From RGIG5612 sp963589005 (GTDB taxonomy: Bacteria > Bacillota > Clostridia > Lachnospirales > Lachnospiraceae), in NCBI GenBank assembly GCA_963589005.1, contig CAVAJR010000033.1, positions 1 to 23,580 on the forward strand: 23,580 nt of DNA, given 5' to 3'. A program made the translations under genes and the position numbers. A model generated the notes under the pieces. It did no database searches. It was not told the DNA's origin and saw only the letters and a program-made list of their open reading frames with translations. Positions 23,071-23,580 of the stretch are shown here, piece by piece; the first letter of the stretch is position 1; each line of letters begins with the position of its first letter.

Positions 23071-23580
23071 CGCCGTCCCGGCGCGCGCAATACAATTATG
23101 AAATGCGCGCCGTGAGCCTCGGCGTGCAGCCCCTGCTCGAAAACGCCTTCGCTGATAGTTTTCTCGCAGTGGACTGCGCCGTCCCGGCGCGCGCAATACA
23201 ATTATGAAATGCGCGCCGTGAACCTCGGCGTGCAGCCCCTGCTCGAAAACGCCTTCGCTGATTGTTTTCTCGCAGTGGACTACGCCGTCCCAGCGCGCGC
23301 AATATCATTATCGAATGCGCGCCGTGAGCCTCGGCGTGCAGCCCCTGCTCGAAAACGCCTTCGCTGATAGTTTTCTCGCAGTGGACTGCGCCGTCCCGGC
23401 GCGCGCAATACAATTATGAAATGCGCGCCGTGAACCTCGGCGTGCAGCCCCTGCTCGAAAACGCCTTCGCTGATTGTTTTCTCGCAGTGGACTACGCCGT
23501 CCCAGCGCGCGCAATATCATTATCGAATGCGCGCCGTGAGCCTCGGCGTGCAGCCCCTGCTCGAAAACGCCTTCGCTGAT
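23071..23580 (+). repeat. GC-rich 106-nt tandem repeat array (at least 4.8 units, runs off the end)
   Basis: CGCCGTCCC begins units at 23071, 23177, 23283, 23389 and 23495, an exact 106-nt period. Units 2 and 4 are identical, and units 3 and 5 are identical over what is visible, so there is a 212-nt A/B higher-order period; unit 1 is a mosaic of the two. One unit has 63 G+C of 106 (about 59%), far above the surrounding sequence. Each unit folds: CGGCGCGC pairs with GCGCGCCG, GGCGT with ACGCC, and GCAG with CTGC. The stretch 23058-23580 holds no credible gene; minus-strand open frames exist because the repeat is GC-rich, and 106 is not a multiple of three. The array continues beyond the window. 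Confidence 0.95.

Noticed and set aside
23096..23520. Minus-strand open frames of 105 and 70 codons in the terminal array
   Set aside because: They are products of a GC-rich, stop-poor repeat whose 106-nt period shifts frame every unit; there is no RBS and no recognisable protein.
23071..23580. CRISPR array
   Set aside because: The whole 106-nt unit repeats with no unique spacers, and no cas genes are present.

Overview
The window looks like a chromosomal contig end from an anaerobic, low-to-mid GC Firmicute, most likely a Lachnospiraceae-type gut or rumen Clostridium relative. The reasons are the family set (HemZ, DUF815 ATPase, two-domain U32 protein, DUF1847 protein, [FeFe] hydrogenase with a GltD-like partner), purine-rich GGAGG ribosome binding sites, sigma-A-like promoters, and large secreted InlB-repeat and Gly/Glu/Pro-linker proteins without outer-membrane features. 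No genus is assigned, since everything rests on reading the sequence.

Layout. 1-963 is the 3' part of a secreted, Gly/Glu/Pro-linker surface protein, ended by a strong terminator. 1306-4561 holds a D,D-carboxypeptidase (cell wall), a Sfp/AcpT-type phosphopantetheinyl transferase and TrmB (tRNA m7G46 methyltransferase). 4978-8187 encodes a 1069-residue secreted protein with three InlB/Flg_new repeats, a PTEEPTTEQ linker and an S41-protease-like C-terminus that seems to lack its catalytic residues. Its gene follows a leader with three consecutive hairpins. 8475-9113 is a DUF1847 metal-binding protein. On the minus strand, 12962-9364 is a two-gene operon: a GltD-like flavoprotein with a NuoF-type Fe-S domain, overlapping by 7 nt an [FeFe] hydrogenase. 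Divergent from it, 13202-15688 encodes a second abundant secreted protein, resembling the one at 1-963. Then come a uroporphyrinogen decarboxylase-family protein, a DUF815 ATPase, a 222-nt run of N, and a cluster of a U32 protein split into two ORFs followed by hemZ. The window ends inside a GC-rich tandem array.

Most unusual points. (1) A 106-nt tandem repeat, about 59% GC with a 212-nt A/B higher-order period, begins 13 nt after the hemZ stop. Diverged single copies of the same sequence, in the same orientation, lie just downstream of other plus-strand genes (about 1085-1200, 2829-2880 and 17000-17070). (2) The N gap is flanked by a long hairpin, a 24-nt direct repeat and a 12-nt inverted repeat, so the gap probably hides repeat structure. 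(3) Several neighbouring housekeeping proteins carry hydrophilic, low-complexity insertions, and the U32 protein is split in frame by two stop codons. (4) Perfect palindromes sit at promoters, notably an 18-bp one at the hydrogenase operon.

How the genes fit together: the hydrogenase operon handles redox balance by coupling pyridine nucleotides and H2. The secreted proteins and the D,D-carboxypeptidase act at the envelope. TrmB and probably the U32 proteins act in RNA modification, and HemZ and the URO-D-like protein belong to tetrapyrrole or methyl-transfer chemistry. No single pathway unites the window.
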